A stretch of DNA of 64,000 nucleotides. It comes from Streptomyces sp. NBC_01241 (GTDB lineage: Bacteria; Actinomycetota; Actinomycetes; Streptomycetales; Streptomycetaceae). The DNA is taken from assembly GCF_041435435.1 (NCBI RefSeq), contig NZ_CP108494.1, positions 620,001-684,000 of the forward strand, written 5' to 3'. Shown one piece after another: positions 13,100 through 23,119 of the stretch. The position numbers were made by a program, and so were the translations under genes. Every line of letters starts with the position of its first letter. The stretch's first letter is position 1. The notes beneath the pieces were generated by a model. That model ran no database searches. It was not told the origin of the DNA and was given only the letters and a program-made list of their open reading frames with translations.

Positions 13100-14167
13100 A
13101 TGAGGAAACGACACATCAAGAGCCTTGTCCCGGTCGCGGTCGTCTCCGCCGCCGGCCTCGGCGCGGCAATGCCCTCCGCATCAGCCACGAGCGCCCATGT
13201 GGTGCGGCCCGGCCAGTCGATCCAGAAGGCGGTCGACGCCGCTCGGGCGGGTGACACCGTCGTCGTCATGCCCGGCACGTACCGGGAGACCGTCCTGATC
13301 ACCAAACCGAACCTCACCCTGCGCGGCTACGGCGACCGGACCGTGATCCGGCCGGCGGAGAAGAACCCGCGCTCCGTCGACGCCTGCGCGAAGACCGGCA
13401 GCGGAGTCTGCGTCCTGGGCCGGACGGGCCGGACCGTCGACGGCGTGAGCGTCGATTCGCTGACCGTCTCCGGCTTCAAGAAGAACGGCGTCTGGGCCTC
13501 CTGGACGGACCGGCTGTCCGTGCGGCGGGTGATCGCCGAACACAACGGCGTCTGGGGCATCGCCCAGGAGCGCTCGACCCGTGGTGTGTTCATGGGCAAC
13601 ATCGCCCGCGCCAACGGCGACGCCGGCATCTTCGTCGCGAACACGGTCGACGAGGAGGGCGGCGCCACCGACACCCGGGGCACCGAACTCCTGGACAACA
13701 CGCTCACGAACAACCGGATCGGCTTCACCGCCAGGCGCGTCAGGAACCTTTCGGTCCACGACAACACCTTCACCGCCAACTGCAACGGTGTGTTCGTCGT
13801 GGGCGACGAGGGCAGGCCGCAGGCCGGAGCCATGACGATCCAGTCCAATCAGATCAACGACAACAACAAGTTCTGCGCCAAGACCGAACGGCTGCCCGCC
13901 ATCCAGGGTTCCGGCATCGTGCTCACCGGCGCCGCGGACACCCGGGTGCGCTCGAACACGATCAGCAACAACGTGGGCGCCACGCCGTTCTCGGGCGGCG
14001 TCGTCCTGTTCAAAAGCTTCGTGGGCACGAAGAACACCGGCCACACCATCAGCGGCAATGTCGCGCTCGGCAACAAGCCGGCCGACTTGGCCAACGGGGA
14101 CACCGGCAAGGGCAACACGTTCACCGCCAACGTCTGCACGAAGTCCACACCGGCCGGGATGTGCTGA
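13100..14167 (+). CDS. Secreted right-handed parallel beta-helix protein
   Basis: 355 aa. Residues 1-30 are a Sec signal peptide (MRKRHIK, then a hydrophobic core ending SASA). The mature part starts AHVVRPGQSIQKAVDAARAGDTVVVMPGTY, the usual entry of pectate-lyase-like/NosD-like parallel beta-helices. It then has many short turns with N-N ladders (LLDNTLTNNRIGF, VHDNTFTANCNGVF, IQSNQINDNNKF). Cysteines at the end (NVCTKSTPAGMC) may form a disulfide. Such proteins bind or cleave extracellular polysaccharide, but no catalytic set is evident, so only a structural call is made. The ATG follows a weak RBS. Confidence 0.75.
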   Translation: MRKRHIKSLVPVAVVSAAGLGAAMPSASATSAHVVRPGQSIQKAVDAARAGDTVVVMPGTYRETVLITKPNLTLRGYGDRTVIRPAEKNPRSVDACAKTGSGVCVLGRTGRTVDGVSVDSLTVSGFKKNGVWASWTDRLSVRRVIAEHNGVWGIAQERSTRGVFMGNIARANGDAGIFVANTVDEEGGATDTRGTELLDNTLTNNRIGFTARRVRNLSVHDNTFTANCNGVFVVGDEGRPQAGAMTIQSNQINDNNKFCAKTERLPAIQGSGIVLTGAADTRVRSNTISNNVGATPFSGGVVLFKSFVGTKNTGHTISGNVALGNKPADLANGDTGKGNTFTANVCTKSTPAGMC

Positions 14168-14201
14168 TCGGCGCACCCCGCACGAGGAGAAGCGATACAG
14201 C

Positions 14202-15290
14202 ATGACCACTGTGAGTCCCACTCCCGCACCCACGTCCACATCGACCCATGTCCACGTCGCCGTCCCGCACCCCGTCGCGCCCCCGCAGCCGGCCATGCAG
14301 CTGCGCGAGATCGTGTTCGGGGCGGCGCGCGCCGCCGCGGTGCGCGCCGCGGCCCGGCTGGGCGTCGCCGACGCACTGGGCGAGACACCCGCGACCGCGC
14401 AGGAGCTCGCCGTGCTGGTGAAGGCCGAGCCGGTACCGCTGCGCCGGCTGCTGCGTGCCCTTTCCTGCTACGGGATCTTCACCGAGACCCCGGACGGGGA
14501 CTTCGCCCATACCGAGATGTCCCGCCTGCTGCGCGAGGACGACCCGAACAGCCTGCGCTCCATCTCGCTGTGGTGCACCGAGCCCTGGACCTGGGACGTC
14601 TGGCCGCGCCTCGACGACGCGGTGCGTACCGGCCGGAGCGTCTTCACGGAGGTCCACGGCAAGGGCTTCTTCGACTACCTCCACCAGGACGCCCACGAGT
14701 CGGCCCAGGTCTTCAACCGGGCCATGACGACCTCCAGCATGCAGTCCGCGCTGGACGTCGCCGAACTCCTCGACCTCACCGGGGTGTCCGCGGTCGCCGA
14801 CATCGGCGGCGGCCAGGGGCACGTACTGGCGAGCCTGCTGGAGAAGCACCCGTCGCTCCACGGCACCCTGATGGACCTGCCCGGTGTGGTGGCGCGGGCC
14901 GATGCCCGGCTCCGGGACGAGGGTCCGCTCGGCGACCGGACCCGGATCGTGGCCGGCGACTGCCGCGAAGCCATCCCGGTCGAGGCCGATCTCTACATCA
15001 TCAAGAACATCCTGGAGTGGGACGACGACAGCACGCACAGGACCCTGCGCAATGTCGTCGCCGCGGCCCGCCCGGGAGCCAGGGTCGTCGTCATCGAAAA
15101 CCTCGTCGACGACACCCCCTCGATGCGGTTCACCACCGCGATGGACCTGCTGCTGCTCCTCAATGTCGGCGGCGCGAAGCACACGAGGGAGAGCCTGGTC
15201 GCCCGGATCTCCGACGCCGGCCTGCTGATCGGCGACGTCGTACCGGTCAACGCCTATCTGCACGCCTTCGAATGCGTGGTTCCCGACTGA
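14202..15290 (+). CDS. SAM-dependent O-methyltransferase, spore pigment cluster
   Basis: 362-aa methyltransferase of the TcmN/hydroxyneurosporene type. It has a dimerisation winged-helix region (residues about 35-110), the SAM-binding VADIGGGQGHVLA near residue 203, and the acidic RIVAGDCREAIP and LYIIKNILEWDDD segments. It probably methylates a hydroxyl of the aromatic polyketide made by the genes on the opposite strand, with which it is convergent across a strong hairpin. The start at 14202 is chosen over longer open sequence because the upstream part is antisense-like and GGAGAAG lies 11 bases before it. The S. coelicolor whiE set, as I recall it, has no such neighbour, so this is a tailoring addition. 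Confidence 0.85.
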   Translation: MTTVSPTPAPTSTSTHVHVAVPHPVAPPQPAMQLREIVFGAARAAAVRAAARLGVADALGETPATAQELAVLVKAEPVPLRRLLRALSCYGIFTETPDGDFAHTEMSRLLREDDPNSLRSISLWCTEPWTWDVWPRLDDAVRTGRSVFTEVHGKGFFDYLHQDAHESAQVFNRAMTTSSMQSALDVAELLDLTGVSAVADIGGGQGHVLASLLEKHPSLHGTLMDLPGVVARADARLRDEGPLGDRTRIVAGDCREAIPVEADLYIIKNILEWDDDSTHRTLRNVVAAARPGARVVVIENLVDDTPSMRFTTAMDLLLLLNVGGAKHTRESLVARISDAGLLIGDVVPVNAYLHAFECVVPD

Positions 15291-15324
15291 TTCCGAGAAC
15301 GACGGAAATCGCCTTCCGAGGAGG

Positions 15325-15378
15325 ACGGAGAATCGCCCCGGGTCCGGCCGACTGGCCGGCCCCGGGGCGATTCTCCGT
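15325..15378. terminator. Bidirectional terminator, 18-bp perfect stem
   Basis: An 18-base arm starting ACGGAGAATCGCC at 15325-15342 pairs perfectly with 15361-15378. The 18-base apex contains a second inverted repeat (CCGGCC-GACT-GGCCGG), giving a near-continuous cruciform-like hairpin. It sits between the convergent methyltransferase and TcmI-type cyclase genes. Confidence 0.8.
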
Positions 15379-15390
15379 CTCGCGCGGTTC

Positions 15391-15723
15391 TCAAGCGGTA
15401 GTGCCGCGCTCCCACCGGTAGAACTCGTGGGCCATGGCGTCCTTGGGGCTGCGCCAGGTCTCCGGGTCGTACGCGCTCACGTACGCGGTGAGCTTGTCGC
15501 TGATGTCCTTGAACTCCGGGTGCTGCGTCACCTTGGCGATCTCGGGGCCCGGCGGGCGTTCCGATTCGATCAGATGGAGGTAGACGTCGCCGAACTGGAA
15601 CAGCTTGCGCCTGGTGACGCCGACGAGGTGCGGGAGTTCGGTGCTGTCGGAGGCCGCGAACAACTCGGCGATGTCCGGTGCCGAACCCGGCGCCATCCGG
15701 GCGACGATCAGAGCGTGGTGCAT
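15391..15723 (-). CDS. whiE-VII: TcmI-family type II polyketide cyclase (WhiE-VII)
   Basis: 110-aa ferredoxin-like cyclase. Sequence starts MHHALIVARMAPGSAPDIAELFAAS and contains RKLFQFGDVYLHLIE and HPEFKDISDKLTAYVSAYDPETW, all diagnostic of the TcmI family (about 109 aa). It should close later rings of the spore-pigment polyketide. Last gene of the minus-strand operon, 87 bp downstream of the aromatase/cyclase. The ATG at 15721-15723 is used; the open frame extends upstream without support. Confidence 0.92.
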   Translation of the reverse strand: MHHALIVARMAPGSAPDIAELFAASDSTELPHLVGVTRRKLFQFGDVYLHLIESERPPGPEIAKVTQHPEFKDISDKLTAYVSAYDPETWRSPKDAMAHEFYRWERGTTA

Positions 15724-15810
15724 CGTGGGATGCCTTTCTGGTTCCCCGGCCCGGCACCCGGCCGGATACACGGCGGGGTGCCGGGCCGCGCGGGGCGGGC
15801 GGACGGCGGG

Positions 15811-16549
<739 letters not shown>

Positions 16550-16564
16550 GTGGACTTCTCCTTC

Positions 16565-17815
16565 TCACGATTGGGTGTCGGTGGAACGCCGCAGCACCAT
16601 CGCCGCGTTCGAGCCCATGAGCCCGCGGCTGAGCACCAGCGCCGTCCGCAGCTCGGCGGGGCGCGCACTGCCGGTGACGACATCGAGGTCATGGCACACC
16701 TCGAAGACGTTCGGCGTGGGCGGTATCAGCGCGTTCTCCATGGAGAGCACCGCCGCGGCCACGTCCAGCACCGGGGCCCCGCAGTAGGCGCGCCCGATGC
16801 CGGTCTTGGGCGCCGTCACCGGCACCTGCCGGCCGTGTGCGCCGAGTGTGTCGGCGATCGCGAGCGCTTCGGCGCGGTCGGCCGCCGGGACGCCGAGGGC
16901 GTCCGCGAAGACGACGTCGATCTCGTCCGGCGCGCAGTCGGCCTCCCGCAGGGCGCCGATGATCGCCTGGGCGAGGCCCTCCCGGGACTCCTCCCACCGG
17001 GACGCGCCGGTGAACGTCGCGGCGTGCCCGGCGATTTCGGCCCTTGCGCGGGCCCCGCGCCGACGCGCCGACTGCTCCTCCTCGACCACCAGCATGGCGC
17101 CGCCCTCGGCCGGCACGAATCCGCAGGCGTCCGAGGTGAACGGCCGGTAGGCGCGGGCGGGGTCGTCGCAGGTGCTCAGATCCCCGTAGCCAAGCTGGCA
17201 GACGACCGAGTAGGGCGCCAGCGGTGCCTCGGCCGCGCCGACCACCACCGCTTCGGCTCCGCCGCGGATCGAACGGGCGGCGTGCGCCAGCGCGTCCAGG
17301 CCGCCCGCCTCATCGCTGGCCACGACCGCGCAGGGCCCCTTGAAACCGCCGCGGATCGAGATCTGGCCGGTGCTGGCGGCGTAGAACCAGGCGATGGACT
17401 GGTACGGACCCACGTAACTGGATCCCTGTCCCCACAGCCGTTGGAGTTCACGCTGACCGAATTCGCCGCCGCCGGACCCGGCAGCGGTCACCACGCCGAC
17501 GTCGAACGGTGAGTTCTCGTAGTCGGCGCGGCCCAGCCGGGCGTCGTCCAGAGCGATGTCCGCGGCGGCCATCGCGAAGTGCGTGAACCGGTCGGTCTGG
17601 ACGATGAAGCGCTCTTCGATCAGCTCGACCGCCTCGAAGCCGCGCACCTCGCCCGCGACTCGCAGCGGAAGGTGCTCGCACCCTTCGCGGGTCACCCGGT
17701 CAAGGACGCTGATGCCTTCGTGCGTCCTCTTCCAGAAGGCCTCGGTGTTGATTCCATTGGGGGCGACGACACCGATTCCGGTGACAACGGTGCGCCGGGC
17801 TTTTCGGGTTCTCAT
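16565..17815 (-). CDS. whiE-IV: Ketosynthase chain-length factor, KSbeta (WhiE-IV)
   Basis: 416-aa thiolase-fold partner of KSalpha that sets polyketide length. The position of the KSalpha active-site Cys is a Glu ([11 protein letters not shown]), where antibiotic-cluster CLFs usually have Gln. I recall Glu being a feature of spore-pigment CLFs. The start at 17813-17815 overlaps the KSalpha stop by 4 bp (ATGA), typical of these gene pairs. The extra open sequence before the ATG is antisense to nothing functional and is ignored. Confidence 0.94.
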   Translation of the reverse strand: MRTRKARRTVVTGIGVVAPNGINTEAFWKRTHEGISVLDRVTREGCEHLPLRVAGEVRGFEAVELIEERFIVQTDRFTHFAMAAADIALDDARLGRADYENSPFDVGVVTAAGSGGGEFGQRELQRLWGQGSSYVGPYQSIAWFYAASTGQISIRGGFKGPCAVVASDEAGGLDALAHAARSIRGGAEAVVVGAAEAPLAPYSVVCQLGYGDLSTCDDPARAYRPFTSDACGFVPAEGGAMLVVEEEQSARRRGARARAEIAGHAATFTGASRWEESREGLAQAIIGALREADCAPDEIDVVFADALGVPAADRAEALAIADTLGAHGRQVPVTAPKTGIGRAYCGAPVLDVAAAVLSMENALIPPTPNVFEVCHDLDVVTGSARPAELRTALVLSRGLMGSNAAMVLRRSTDTQS

Positions 17816-19080
17816 GGTGTCCTCCCACCTGTTCGTGTCAGGGCCACCGCGGACTGGAAGCCGCCGAATCCGCTGCCGACCGAGAGGATGCTGCGCAGCT
17901 TCAGGGGACGTGCGGTGCGCGGCACGTAGTCGAGGTCGCACTCCGGGTCCGGGCTCTCGTAGTTCGCGGTCGGCGGTACCGTCTGGTGGACCAGGGCGAG
18001 TACGCAGGCCGCAATCTCTATGGCCCCGATCGCCCCCAGCGAGTGACCGACCATGGACTTGATGGAACTCATCGGTACGTCATAGGCGTGCGCGCCCAGC
18101 GCCCGCTTCACCGCGGCCGTCTCGTGCCGGTCGTTCTGCTTGGTGCCCGAGCCGTGTGCGTTGACGTAGTCGATCTGCGAGCCGTCTATCCGGGCGTGAC
18201 GGAGCGCCCGGTTGATCGCCTCGGCCATCTCCAGCCCTTCGGGAGTCAGCCCGGTCATGTGGTAGGCGTTGCCGAAGGTGGCATAGCCCGAGATCTCGCA
18301 GTAGACGGTCGCGCCGCGGGCGCGGGCGTGCTCCAGCTCCTCCAGGACGAGCACCGCTCCGCCCTCGCCCATGACGAAGCCGTCGCGGCGGGAGTCGAAC
18401 GGCCGGGAGGCGTGCTCCGGATCGTCGTTGTTCGCCGAGGTGGCCTTGATCGCGTCGAAGCACGCCACCGTGATCGGGGTGATCGGTGAGTCGGACGCCC
18501 CGGCGACGCAGACGTCGACGCTGCCCTCCTCGATGGACTGGAAGGCGTACCCGATCGCGTCCAGGCCGGAGGTGCAGCCCGTGGAGACGGTCTGCACCGG
18601 GCCGTGCGCGCCAACCTGTTCGGCCACCGCCGAAGCGAGGGAGCTGGGTGAGAAGGCGCGCTCCAGGTGCGGGCCGGCGGGCCGGTGGTCGACGTCCCAG
18701 CGGGCGCCGCTGCCGCTGACGGCGACGTAGTCGTGTTCCAGTCGGGTGGTGCCGCCGACCGCGGTGCCCAGCGACACCCCCACGCGCCAGGGGTTCACCT
18801 TCTCCGGGTCGAGCCCCGCGTCGCCGAGGGCCTCCCTGGCGGCCACCATCGCGAACTGGACGTACCGGTCGGACCTGGCGACCTGGTCCACGTCCAGTCC
18901 GTGCGCCGCCGGGTCGAAGTCGCACTCGGCGGCGATACGGGACCGGAAGCCGGCCGGGTCGAAGAGCGTGATGCCACGGGTCGCGGTGCGTCCGTTCGCG
19001 AGGAGGTCCCAGAAGGCCGGTGCGCCGATGCCGCCGGGGGCCACGACGCCGACGCCGGTGACCCCCACGCGGCGGGTCAT
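17812..19080 (-). CDS. whiE-III: Type II PKS ketosynthase, KSalpha (WhiE-III)
   Basis: 422-aa condensing enzyme that extends the chain from malonyl-ACP. The catalytic Cys169 ([11 protein letters not shown]), His309 ([11 protein letters not shown]) and His346 ([10 protein letters not shown]) are all present and in the same numbering as the actinorhodin KSalpha. It overlaps the cupin gene stop by 4 bp at its start and the CLF start by 4 bp at its end, so three proteins are translationally coupled. Strong call. Confidence 0.97.
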   Translation of the reverse strand: MTRRVGVTGVGVVAPGGIGAPAFWDLLANGRTATRGITLFDPAGFRSRIAAECDFDPAAHGLDVDQVARSDRYVQFAMVAAREALGDAGLDPEKVNPWRVGVSLGTAVGGTTRLEHDYVAVSGSGARWDVDHRPAGPHLERAFSPSSLASAVAEQVGAHGPVQTVSTGCTSGLDAIGYAFQSIEEGSVDVCVAGASDSPITPITVACFDAIKATSANNDDPEHASRPFDSRRDGFVMGEGGAVLVLEELEHARARGATVYCEISGYATFGNAYHMTGLTPEGLEMAEAINRALRHARIDGSQIDYVNAHGSGTKQNDRHETAAVKRALGAHAYDVPMSSIKSMVGHSLGAIGAIEIAACVLALVHQTVPPTANYESPDPECDLDYVPRTARPLKLRSILSVGSGFGGFQSAVALTRTGGRTP

Positions 19081-19547
19081 GAAGCGGCCTCCGTTCGTTC
19101 CGGCGGCGCGACGCGTCCGGCGGACCGTGTGTGCTCGGCGTTCGGGGCGTGCTCGGCGGACTCGGTGTGCTCGGTGTCGACGTGGCCGAGTTCCGGGCGC
19201 GGGGCGAGCGGGCCGAGGTGGAAGACCATGCGCGCCTCGACGTCGCCGACGTTCCGGAACCGGTGGCGTACATGGGGAGGGATCAGCAGGCCCTGGTCGG
19301 GCCGCATCCGGTGCGGTTCACCGTCCAGGTCCACCTCCAGGAGACCGTTCACGACGTACACGAATTCCTCGGAATACGGGTGGTAGTGCTCGCCGATGCG
19401 GTCGCCGGGCTGAACGATGGCCAGCCCCATGAAGCCGCTGGTGGCTCCCACCGCTGTCGGCGTGAGCATGGCGCGAAGGTCGCCTCCGCGCCTGCGGTTG
19501 GGCTGCGTCTCGCTGAGGTCCACGATGCGTGGCCGGTGCATGGTCAT
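19077..19547 (-). CDS. whiE-II: Cupin protein (WhiE-II)
   Basis: 156-aa single-cupin protein. The metal-binding pattern [17 protein letters not shown] (motif 1) and [15 protein letters not shown] (motif 2) is intact. Homologues in spore-pigment clusters sit directly before KSalpha and are thought to help late cyclisation or oxidation. Odd feature: the last 40 residues are a low-complexity tail (repeats of EHT and SAEH) caused by short GC-rich repeats, not seen in the cupin core. Two Met codons (MTMH) are possible starts, two codons apart. Confidence 0.9.
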   Translation of the reverse strand: MTMHRPRIVDLSETQPNRRRGGDLRAMLTPTAVGATSGFMGLAIVQPGDRIGEHYHPYSEEFVYVVNGLLEVDLDGEPHRMRPDQGLLIPPHVRHRFRNVGDVEARMVFHLGPLAPRPELGHVDTEHTESAEHAPNAEHTRSAGRVAPPERTEAAS

Positions 19548-19623
19548 GACTGTTTTCCTCCTGGCGCATTGCGTGTTGTATTGACGGGTTGAGCGAGAAC
19601 CCCCCAGGGTGCGGATGCGCGGT

Positions 19624-20745
19624 TCAGGACTCCATGGCCCGCCGATCGGTGATCAGGGTCATCTCGGCCTCTGCGAGGAAGCGCGAGATCCCCTGGTCGT
19701 TCGCGGGCACGGCGTTCGCGCCGCCGTCGAGGAGACGTCCGAGCCTGGCCACCTTGCCGGGGCCGTCGATGCCGACCGCCTGAGCGGCCTGCGCGTCGAT
19801 CGGTTCGATAGCTTCGAGGAGGCGGACGACGACGTCGTCGCGCTGGAAGATGGTGCTGCTGTCGATGATGCTCGCGGGGTCGTCGGCGGCCTCCTCGTCG
19901 TGGCCGGCGAGCAGCCGGGCGAGTGCCATGCCGCAGCCCTCCTTGGCCTGGTAGAAGAGCGCGTGCCGGCGGATGTCCTCGGCCTTGTGCCGGCCCGCGG
20001 TCACGTGGTGGACGGTGGGGAGTGCCGCCCGGGTGAAGAACATCCGGGCGGAGTCCGGGTCGCTGAGGTCCCGGTCCTGCTCCAGGTATGGGTTGATGGC
20101 CTCTTCGACGGCCCTGACCTCGGGCTGCCGGGCTACGTGGCGCAGGGCCGCGAGGAGGTCGCCCTCGACCTCGACCGCCCGCACGACGCGGTTTCCGTGC
20201 ATGAAGAGCGAAGTACGGCGCAATCGGGTGTCATCGTCGACACGAGCGTTCGGGGAGTCGTAGTCGGCCAGGATCTTCGCCACGATGTCCTCGGTGCCGG
20301 GCTTGACGGTGAAAGTCAGCGCGTGGCGCACCACTCCGTCGCCGACGCGGGGTGACGCCTGCAGCCTGCCCTTGGCCGTCTCGGGCGCCATCTCGAACGA
20401 CTTCCCGGTCTCCCGCAGGACGCTGAAGCGCAGCGAACGGGTGTCGCGCACGCAGTTGTGCAGCGGCTGCACCGTCGCAACATGCTCCTCGCTGTTCACC
20501 CAGGCGAGGAACGGGGGTGCGCTCTCCCATTCGCTCGTGATCAGCCACTGCGAGGGGTTCTCGATGGACTGGCAGAGCTGGTCGCTGATGTGCCCGGGGA
20601 CGGATGCCACCTGGTTGCGCAGGTGCTCATACGCCTCCAGGAACTCCTTCTGGGCCCCGTCGTACGTGTCCAGCAGCAGGACGACCCGCAGCCTGGAGCC
20701 GTCGAAGGCGGACTGGGAGATCCGTTCCGAGAGGGTGGTGGTCAT
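19624..20745 (-). CDS. whiE-I: SchA/CurD-like spore pigment protein (WhiE-I)
   Basis: 373 aa, first gene of the minus-strand pigment operon. The N-terminal half ([34 protein letters not shown]...) is a ferredoxin-like antibiotic-biosynthesis-monooxygenase domain, followed by the SchA/CurD-type region. The biochemical role is not established; homologues are always found with WhiE-II/III. The start is fixed by GGAGAC about 10 bases upstream of the ATG at 20743-20745. Confidence 0.9.
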   Translation of the reverse strand: MTTTLSERISQSAFDGSRLRVVLLLDTYDGAQKEFLEAYEHLRNQVASVPGHISDQLCQSIENPSQWLITSEWESAPPFLAWVNSEEHVATVQPLHNCVRDTRSLRFSVLRETGKSFEMAPETAKGRLQASPRVGDGVVRHALTFTVKPGTEDIVAKILADYDSPNARVDDDTRLRRTSLFMHGNRVVRAVEVEGDLLAALRHVARQPEVRAVEEAINPYLEQDRDLSDPDSARMFFTRAALPTVHHVTAGRHKAEDIRRHALFYQAKEGCGMALARLLAGHDEEAADDPASIIDSSTIFQRDDVVVRLLEAIEPIDAQAAQAVGIDGPGKVARLGRLLDGGANAVPANDQGISRFLAEAEMTLITDRRAMES

Positions 20746-20936
20746 CTTTCGGTCTCCTTCGAGACGGTGTCGTGGACAAGCCGGGCGGCATGCCGTCAAC
20801 CGTCGGTTGGCGAGTGATTCGGAGCTGGGACTCTCCCGGCGGATGTGAGCGGTCCGCCCCCGTGACCGCGGGCATCGTCTCCGTGACCGATCGTGAATCG
20901 CTGGTCCGGGTGGCGCGAGATTTATGAACCGTTCAG
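20746..20936. promoter_or_regulatory. Divergent promoter region of the spore pigment cluster
   Basis: 191-bp gap between whiE-I (minus) and the hydroxylase (plus). In S. coelicolor this position holds two divergent promoters, one dependent on the sporulation factor SigmaF. Here two GTGACCG direct repeats (about 20860-20890) are visible, but no promoter hexamers can be assigned with confidence. Confidence 0.45.
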
Positions 20937-21011
20937 GTGAGCGACCGTCCGAACCGCTCCGACGAGGGCATGGAACAAAGCAACCGAACGGCGTCCGAGC
21001 TGGAGCAACTG

Positions 21012-22652
21012 ATGAACGAGAACGTCGACATTCGCGTACCGGTCCTCATCGTGGGCGGCTCCTTGGTGGGCCTGTCCACCTCACTCTTTCTCGGTCGGCT
21101 CGGCATTGAGCACCTGCTGGTCGAGAAGCACCGGTCCACCTCGACACATCCGCGCGGGCGCGGCAACAACGTGCGCACGATGGAGGTGTTCCGTACGGCG
21201 GGTGCCGAGCCGGGCATCCGGCAAGCGGCGTCGGTCCTCGCCGACAACCACGGGATTCTGCAGGCCGGTTCGCTCACCGGCGACGACCAGGAGTGGCTGT
21301 TCAAGGAGATCGACCCGGGCGGCGGGCTCGCCCGATTCAGCCCGAGCGGCTGGTGCCTGTGCAGCCAGAACGATCTGGAACCCGTGCTGGTGAGGCTGGC
21401 CCGCGAACAGGGCGGTGACCTGCGGTTCTCCACCGAGATGCAGAGCTTCGACCAGGACGGGTCGGGGGTGGACGCGGCACTCAAGAACCGGGAGACCGGA
21501 GAGCACATCACTGTGCGCGCCGACTACCTCGTCGCGGCCGACGGGCCGCGCAGTCCCGTCCGTGAGCAGCTGCGCATCGGCCGGACGGGGCCTGGCGACC
21601 TCTTCCACAACGTGAGCATCACCTTCCGTTCCCGTCAGCTCGCCAATGTGCTGGGCGACCGGCGCTTCATCGTCTGCTATCTGACCAACCCCGCAGCGGA
21701 CGGTGCCCTGTTGCCGGTCGACAACAAGAAGGAGTGGGTGTTCCACGCCCCGTGGCAGCCTCAACTCGGGGAAACCCTTGAGGACTTCACCGATGAGCGG
21801 GTCGCCGAGCACATCCGTACGGCGGTCGGCGCTCCGGGGATCGACATCGAGATCACCGGCAAGGCCCCGTGGCACGCCGCGGAACGGGTCGCGGAGCGGT
21901 ACTCGTCCGGCAGGATCTTCCTCGCCGGCGATTCGGCCCACGAGATGTCGCCCACCGGGGCGTTCGGCTCCAACACCGGTATCCAGGACGCGCACAACCT
22001 GGCCTGGAAGCTCGCCGCCGTACTGAAGGGCGAGGCGGGCCCGGGTCTGCTGGACACCTACGAGGCCGAGCGGCTGCCGGTGGCGCAGGCGACGAGCGCG
22101 CGGGCCTCGGCGCGTTCCAGCGAGCACAGCCACCCGGGATACGCCGCAGCGCCGGGTGTGGGCGGCGGGAAGCAGGGCGGGAAGCAGGGCGGGATGCTCA
22201 CCGTGGCACTGGGCTACCGCTATGTCCGCGGTGCCGTTCTGGGTGCCGACCCGGGACAGCCGGTGGTGCCGCAGGGAATGCAGCTGAACGGTCAACCAGG
22301 CAGCCGTGCACCGCACCTGTGGGTCCGTCAGGACAATGAGCGCAAATCCACGCTGGATCTGTACGAGCACACTTTCGTGCTGCTCACGGACGGTGGCGAC
22401 GTGGTGTGGCGGCGGGCGGCGGCCCGGGTCGCCGACGGGCTGTCGGTACGGCTCCAGGCGTACGGCATCGGCCCGGGAGCCGATCTGGAGCCGGAGAACG
22501 GGGCCGACTGGGCGGAGCTCCACGGCACAACACCCGAAGGCGCGGTCCTGGTGCGTCCCGATGGCTTCGTGGCCTGGCGGTCGACGGGGCCGGTGGCCGA
22601 TGCCGAGGCCACTCTCCGGGAGGTCCTGACCTCGCTGCTGCACCGGTCGTGA
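21012..22652 (+). CDS. whiE-VIII: FAD-dependent aromatic polyketide hydroxylase (WhiE-VIII)
   Basis: 546-aa class A flavoprotein monooxygenase. It has the FAD-binding VPVLIVGGSLVGLSTSLFL, the DG motif AADGPRSPVR, and the GD motif FLAGDSAHEMSPTGAFGSNTG, followed by a thioredoxin-like C-domain. It should hydroxylate the pigment aromatic core using NAD(P)H and O2. The ATG at 21012 is preferred because GGAG lies 6 bases before it. GTG 20937 and ATG 20970 are in frame but have poor ribosome sites, and would add 25 or 14 residues. A GGKQGGKQGG repeat (22165-22195) sits in the linker. Confidence 0.9.
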   Translation: MNENVDIRVPVLIVGGSLVGLSTSLFLGRLGIEHLLVEKHRSTSTHPRGRGNNVRTMEVFRTAGAEPGIRQAASVLADNHGILQAGSLTGDDQEWLFKEIDPGGGLARFSPSGWCLCSQNDLEPVLVRLAREQGGDLRFSTEMQSFDQDGSGVDAALKNRETGEHITVRADYLVAADGPRSPVREQLRIGRTGPGDLFHNVSITFRSRQLANVLGDRRFIVCYLTNPAADGALLPVDNKKEWVFHAPWQPQLGETLEDFTDERVAEHIRTAVGAPGIDIEITGKAPWHAAERVAERYSSGRIFLAGDSAHEMSPTGAFGSNTGIQDAHNLAWKLAAVLKGEAGPGLLDTYEAERLPVAQATSARASARSSEHSHPGYAAAPGVGGGKQGGKQGGMLTVALGYRYVRGAVLGADPGQPVVPQGMQLNGQPGSRAPHLWVRQDNERKSTLDLYEHTFVLLTDGGDVVWRRAAARVADGLSVRLQAYGIGPGADLEPENGADWAELHGTTPEGAVLVRPDGFVAWRSTGPVADAEATLREVLTSLLHRS

Positions 22653-23078
22653 CCGCCCGGTAGCCGTCGTTGGTTGGCCAGGTCAGGTCAGGCCGCACGC
22701 CCTTGGTTCCGCGAGGGATCGCTCCGGCCGAACGGTGTGGACGAGGTGTCCGGCGTCGACGCCGACGGCCCGGATGCCCAATGCCCGATGCCGGATGCCG
22801 GATGCCGGATGCCGGATGCGACGAGCGTGAGGGTACGCAGCCTCCCCGGCGCCGGGCGGCGTAGGGCGTGGCAAGATCGGCGGCCTCGGCTCGGGCGAGC
22901 CCGGTCCCGCCGTCCGCGTGGACGATATACATATACACCACCCATATAGGGCATACCGGGTGGCGCGGTCACGTTCGGCGTGAGCGTATCCACGCCGCAG
23001 GGCGCCTTCGGGAAAGCAGTGCGCACCACCCCCCTTGCCAGAAGACGGAACATCCTGAATTACTACTACCGAAGGATC
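22653..23078. other. Non-coding gap with low-GC patch
   Basis: No supported gene. Besides the tandem repeat listed separately, it has a short strikingly AT-rich patch at about 22922-22952 (GATATACATATACACC then CATATAGGG). This is unusual for this genome and the most promoter-like stretch upstream of the phenylacetate-CoA ligase. Confidence 0.5.
22787..22820. repeat. 7-bp tandem repeat GATGCCG, 4.9 copies
   Basis: Four perfect GATGCCG units followed by a partial GATGCG. Located in the gap after the spore-pigment hydroxylase, so copy-number change would not disrupt a gene. Confidence 0.9.
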
Positions 23079-23094
23079 GACCGAACGATCGGTC
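23079..23094. promoter_or_regulatory. Palindromic operator upstream of the phenylacetate-CoA ligase
   Basis: GACCGAACGATCGGTC is an inverted repeat (GACCGA-N4-TCGGTC) ending 25 bases before the ligase start. ACCGA...TCGGT half-sites resemble the PaaR (TetR-family) operators known for phenylacetate genes; that identity is an inference. Confidence 0.5.
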
Positions 23095-23119
23095 GACTGC
23101 TCGGAAGAGGGAGATCCGG

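Noticed and set aside
16565..17815. Considering the CLF as a second active ketosynthase
   Set aside because: The active-site Cys is replaced by Glu, so it is a chain-length factor.
20937..21011. Upstream GTG/ATG starts for the WhiE-VIII hydroxylase
   Set aside because: Possible, but ribosome sites are poor and the extra residues are not needed for the FAD fold; kept as an alternative in the feature.
22787..22820. CRISPR-like array
   Set aside because: Units are 7 bp, contiguous and without spacers; no cas genes in the window.
22922..22952. AT-rich stretch considered as an att site or phage remnant
   Set aside because: No integrase, tRNA or flanking repeat is present; read only as a promoter-like patch.
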